Assembly: GCA_964058845.1 (NCBI GenBank)
Contig: CAXKVR010000138.1
Location: 310,001 to 374,000, forward strand
DNA: 64,000 bases
Reading direction: 5' to 3'
Source of the DNA: Carex sylvatica
Taxonomy: Eukaryota > Streptophyta > Magnoliopsida > Poales > Cyperaceae
The first letter of the stretch is position 1, and each line of letters opens with the position of its first letter. The notes beneath the pieces were generated by a model that saw nothing but the letters and a program-made list of their open reading frames with translations, was not told the origin of the DNA and searched no databases. Below are positions 60,290 through 64,000 of the stretch, in pieces. Made by a program: the position numbers and the translations under genes.

Positions 60290-61362
60290 TGATTTAGCAA
60301 TATTAGGTATTGAAGTGAGGCTGAAGACCCAGGGAGTTTGGTCCTAAGAACTTTTCCCGTTTAAATTTGTGTCAATTAAAGAATTTAATTTTACAAATGG
60401 TCATTTTACAGTACACTCTTTATACAAATGATTAGAGTATGGGAGAATAAAAAATATGTCTTTTATAACAATATGGAGGGCTAATATACCCCTAAAAATT
60501 AAGGTCTTTCTATGATTATTAAAGCAAGATAGAATCTTGACCAAAGCAAATTTGTTAAATAGGGGTTGGACATGAAATACATCATGTATATTCTGTGGGG
60601 AATTTGAATCTACTAACCATTTATTTGTTAATTATTATTTGACACAATCAATTTGGTCATGGATAGCCAACTACAATAGATTTAATTTTAATTGTGATAC
60701 AATTGAAGATCTTTGGTATATAGACTGTTGTATTCCTTTAAAAGAGAAACTATTAGTTAGAGTTAGTTAGAGCAGCTACCCTTTGGACACTGTGGTTAAC
60801 TAGAAACAAAGTTTGTTTTGAAAACATTGCAATTCCCTCGGTAGCTAGTATAGACTCCAGCATAATATCTTTAGCTTCCTTCTGGTGCAAAGATAAAACT
60901 TACTTTAAATTAACCTTAATCTTGCCTATGAATGTTTGTAACTTAACTCAGGTAGGCATGGTTCCTCTTATGAATTCAGATTCAATAGAGGAAGGCCAAA
61001 TTCAGGATACAGGGAAAGAAGAACTTGGATACGGAGAGATAGACCTCTCAGAGTTCCTGATAGACAGGGTTGAATCAAATTCCATGGACACCTCTTCTGC
61101 ATATACTCGATCAACTGATGTCTCTCATATGGATTACTCTTCAGCTTCTACTGATGCTTAGTGTTTCCCTTTTAGTGCGTGTTTGTTATTTTCTACCTAT
61201 TTCTCAGTAGTTGTTTTGTAATATGTCCTAAGCTGATACTGTGACAGTATGTGACTATTTTGTACAATGAGGATTACCTCATTGATTATTGTATGAACTG
61301 AAGTATTATGTTTCTATAAGAAACAAGTGGGGGACACCAACTTTTGTCAAAAAAAAAAAAAA
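60290..61362 (+). pseudogene. 5'-truncated L1-type LINE with poly(A) tail
   Basis: From 60472 the plus strand reads the zf-RVT region of plant LINE ORF2: IWRANIPLKIKVFL, then DRILTKANLLNRGW, a CIFCG zinc knuckle (its second ligand pair reads as ESTNHLF), and QSIWSWIAN. Two in-frame TGA codons and at least one frameshift break it before WTLWLTRNKVCFENIA. The last frame (to 61161) stays open as an acidic, serine-rich tail ending SSASTDA. It ends in a run of 14 A at 61349-61362. The left limit is approximate. It is inactive. Confidence 0.82.
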
Positions 61363-63480
61363 TTAATACCTTTATAATTTTGAATTTAATCTAATTTGTT
61401 GGAATTAATATTGTAAACCTACTAGTCAAATCCAGTCCATTTGGATCGACATCCCCAGTTCATATTGAACAACTGATTCATACACTTGTGAACTATCACC
61501 TAATAATTTTGCAATCAATTTAAAACTACAATTAATTATACTTATTTTATGAAATTGTTGATGAAGATTGCATTTTATTTTTCAGAGATCAAACATATTG
61601 ATTGCCATATTCAACTTGGCAATATGCCTAGGACCTTTGATGAGTTATATGAAAAAACTGTTTTTTTTTTTTTTTTTCTATCATTTATTCCATTGCGAAG
61701 GGGTTTTCTAAAAATGCTTATTGGTCAGGAGAGAGTTGCTGAGAAATATTTCAGAAATTCGGTTGGGAATTGACAATTATTTCAAAAGTAGATCTTAAAA
61801 GGGCAATATAATACTGTGTAGCGTGTTATTTAATTAAAGTAGGATCATAACTAATTGACCCATTAATATTATAGCGAAAAAAAATATTTTATATTTTTCT
61901 AATTTAGTTTGTGGTATTAAAATATTTTGCGTTTGCATCTCCTTCTAAAAACTACCTAACTTTAGTTCTCCATTGCCAATACAATTCTTCTTGTATATTT
62001 ATTGAAAAATAATCGACAATCATACCACTGTCTAATATAGGGCTGCACAAAAAATTCGTAGTTTGTGATTCGATTCGAGTTCGATTCAAAAAAATTGATA
62101 AAAAATTCAATTCGAAATAGTTCGAAATTAATTCAAATCAAATTCAAACTGGACCTGATTCGTTCGAATTAGGTTCGCAAACTATTCTAATTCGAAATTC
62201 AAAGTAACATGAACCATTAATTTCTGCTGAAGACTTATGTTCGCTGATAACTTAAAAGTTAAAACATAAGGTCGACCAACCATAAGTTATAACTCGTAAG
62301 TCGTAATTCTCACTCTCAGTTCTAAAACTCTAGATGACTTTCACCTCTCACTTTTGTTGACTACGATCACTCTTTATTGTTGTAAAAAAGTTCGTAAAAG
62401 ATTCGAAATTAAGTTCGTAAAAAATTCGATTCGAAGTTAATTCAAATCAAACTCAAACTAAAGTTCAAACTAAAGTAAGTTCGATTCAGTTCGATCAAAT
62501 TGGATTCCAGGCAAGAAAAATATGTCAAAATTATGAAAGTGAGTGTTTCAGAAGGTATTTCATATTTATTTAGTTCTCTATTTATTATGTTTCTTTCTTG
62601 CTTATCTTATTTTCTGAGGTGCAAATCTAAAATACTCAGTTAGTAGAAAATACATGAAAATTCTATTTCTTTCTTCTCGGAATAAAAAAAATTCTAAATA
62701 CTTATTTTTTATCCATGATGCGAACGAGAATCTAGTAATTACTATGTATATTTTATGTAAAATAGAATTTCAAAATATTTACTGACTTGAATAATAAAAT
62801 TTGAAGTCGTGCCATATAAGTGAACATTAATTTCTCATCATTCAAACTTCAAAAGGCATCTAGTATTTTATAACTAATTTTTTTTTTAAAGAGATACCTA
62901 TATTATGAGTAATATCTCGACTCTATGTAGTTACGTAGAAATATGCAGAACATAAAAAGCCGATAATAATGCATGACACAAATTCTAAACAAACTTTTGA
63001 ATTATTTATTTGATTTACTCTTGAATCTATTCATATAAAAAATTCTATAATCAGACCAGTTTAAAAAAATAGTTAAGGGAAGAAATGAATCCGTTTTCCA
63101 TTTAAGTTAGTGATAATGAAATTTATCAAAGATTTTTTTTATAATAAATGAGAATTTAGATTATTTGTTATGTAAGAACATAATAATTCTTTACGATGTA
63201 TGATAATCTCTCATTTCCAACTCAAATATATTTTCTAATTTTTGAACACATAAATCTATCCAATAGTGTATGAGAAATTGAGTTGATTAGTTTAGACCAT
63301 GTGAATTTTGTATCTATTAAAAAATATGTCCAGAATTACATGTCAGAGATGAAAATGCTGTGATATATATAATATATACTTTCAAAATTGTGAGCAAATT
63401 AATAAAAATATAAAATTATCAATAATGTCCTCCGCCCACGCGGCCAACTAATATACTAGTTTAATAGTTTTCAGGCTTCC
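61363..63480. other. AT-rich spacer with a TTCGAA-rich patch
   Basis: No gene seen. A patch at about 62038-62510 is dense in TTCGAATT / GATTCGA motifs and begins TAGGGCTGCACAAAAAATTC, similar to an hAT left end, but no matching right end was found. The frame at 61549-61773 has no recognisable domain. Confidence 0.4.
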
Positions 63481-63487
63481 AGCAGAA

Positions 63488-63523
63488 GCGCCAAAATCCA
63501 AAATCAAAACTCGATCCGCCAAA
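63488..63523. promoter_or_regulatory. Two E2F-like sites upstream of histone H2A
   Basis: GCGCCAAA (63488-63495) and CCGCCAAA (63516-63523) are reverse complements of TTTGGCGC and TTTGGCGG, which match the E2F consensus. They lie 240-275 bp before the ATG. Nearby ACGGATCG occurs twice (about 63541 and 63614), close to the plant histone octamer core. Function is inferred. Confidence 0.55.
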
Positions 63524-63763
63524 TTCCTCTCTTTTCTCCCACGGATCGTCCCTCCGCGAGCGCATCCTGTGCGTCCAACCCGAAGCGCATCTAACCGTGA
63601 AATTCACTCCCCACGGATCGCACTTCCTTCCCTAGTTCCCTGTAAAAGCAAACCAACTAATAGATTCCAGTTCATACCAATTACCAAGCAACACAATACA
63701 ACTCTAAACCTTCAGATCTCCTCCTTGAAAATTTCAAGCCTTCTCAAACCCCAAAAGCTTGAA

Positions 63764-63976
63764 ATGGACGCTGCTGCAGGAGGCAAGGCCAAGAAGGGAG
63801 CCGCTGGGAGGAAAGGTGGGCCCCGGAAGAAGTCTGTCACCCGCTCCGTTAGAGCTGGCCTCCAGTTCCCCGTTGGTCGTATTGGTCGCTACTTGAAGAA
63901 GGGCCGGTATGCGCAGCGTGTTGGTACTGGTGCTCCGGTCTACCTGGCCGCTGTTCTTGAGTACCTCGCCGCTGAG
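63764..63976 (+). CDS. Histone H2A, first exon (gene cut by the right edge)
   Basis: Exon 1 runs from ATG to a GAG/GTAATT donor and encodes 71 residues. After the N-terminal tail ([19 protein letters not shown], then [10 protein letters not shown]) it enters the histone fold with [40 protein letters not shown] and AE, ending in the alpha-2 helix exactly where other plant H2A genes have an intron. The RIGRYLKKG and GTGAPV residues fit the replication-type H2A group, not H2A.Z; the C-terminal tail that would separate canonical H2A from H2A.W or H2A.X lies outside the window. H2A pairs with H2B in nucleosomes. E2F-like sites upstream suggest S-phase expression. Confidence 0.97.
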
Positions 63977-64000
63977 GTAATTATACGGAGCACGCTCTTT

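Noticed and set aside
61549..61773. 74-codon plus-strand frame
   Set aside because: It contains a poly-T run translated as phenylalanines, with no splice context or known domain.

Overview
This window is nuclear DNA from a flowering plant. The genes have many small exons with GT..AG introns, one protein has an organelle-targeting N-terminus, and the AT-rich spacers are packed with short plant-type DNA transposons (hAT, Mutator-like, Tourist/Harbinger-like MITEs) and LINE remnants. The lineage cannot be fixed from the sequence; the AT-rich genes argue against a grass.

Five complete or nearly complete genes and one gene cut by the right edge are supported. (1) 7325-18025, plus strand: a 29-exon gene for an IDM1/ROS4-like chromatin protein with four repeated Tify-like (TDBD) modules, a PHD finger and a C-terminal GNAT acetyltransferase fold. 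(2) 19693-20443, minus: a small RRM protein with an N-terminal organelle-targeting presequence. (3) 28580-35838, plus: plastid ArgJ (glutamate N-acetyltransferase), 17 exons, one GC-AG intron. (4) 36971-39667, minus, with a 5' leader exon near 40.3-40.7 kb: an uncharacterised plant protein with a conserved VKWAPDVYDPP motif and a lysine-rich tail; its last exons are uncertain. (5) 43793-54968, plus: COG3, a subunit of the conserved oligomeric Golgi complex, 25 exons. (6) 63764 to the right edge, plus: first exon of a replication-type histone H2A with E2F-like sites upstream. A weak partial reading frame touches the left edge on the minus strand.

The 0-7 kb, 20.5-28 kb and 55-63.4 kb blocks are gene-poor. 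They hold many non-autonomous transposons, and for 12 of these I can read both termini and a target-site duplication: eight hAT-type elements with 8-bp duplications, three Mutator-like MITEs with 9-bp duplications, and one Tourist-like MITE with TAA. Several elements also sit in introns: ArgJ carries five MITEs and an antisense LINE fragment.

The genes are unrelated housekeeping and chromatin genes. There is no operon-like cluster and I see no new multi-gene system. The best leads are an exon born by a 256-bp tandem duplication in the IDM1-like gene, a possible poison exon in that gene, a three-copy hAT family whose body is built from CACGGCACG/CACGTG motifs, and a 1.14-kb foldback with arms of about 570 bp.
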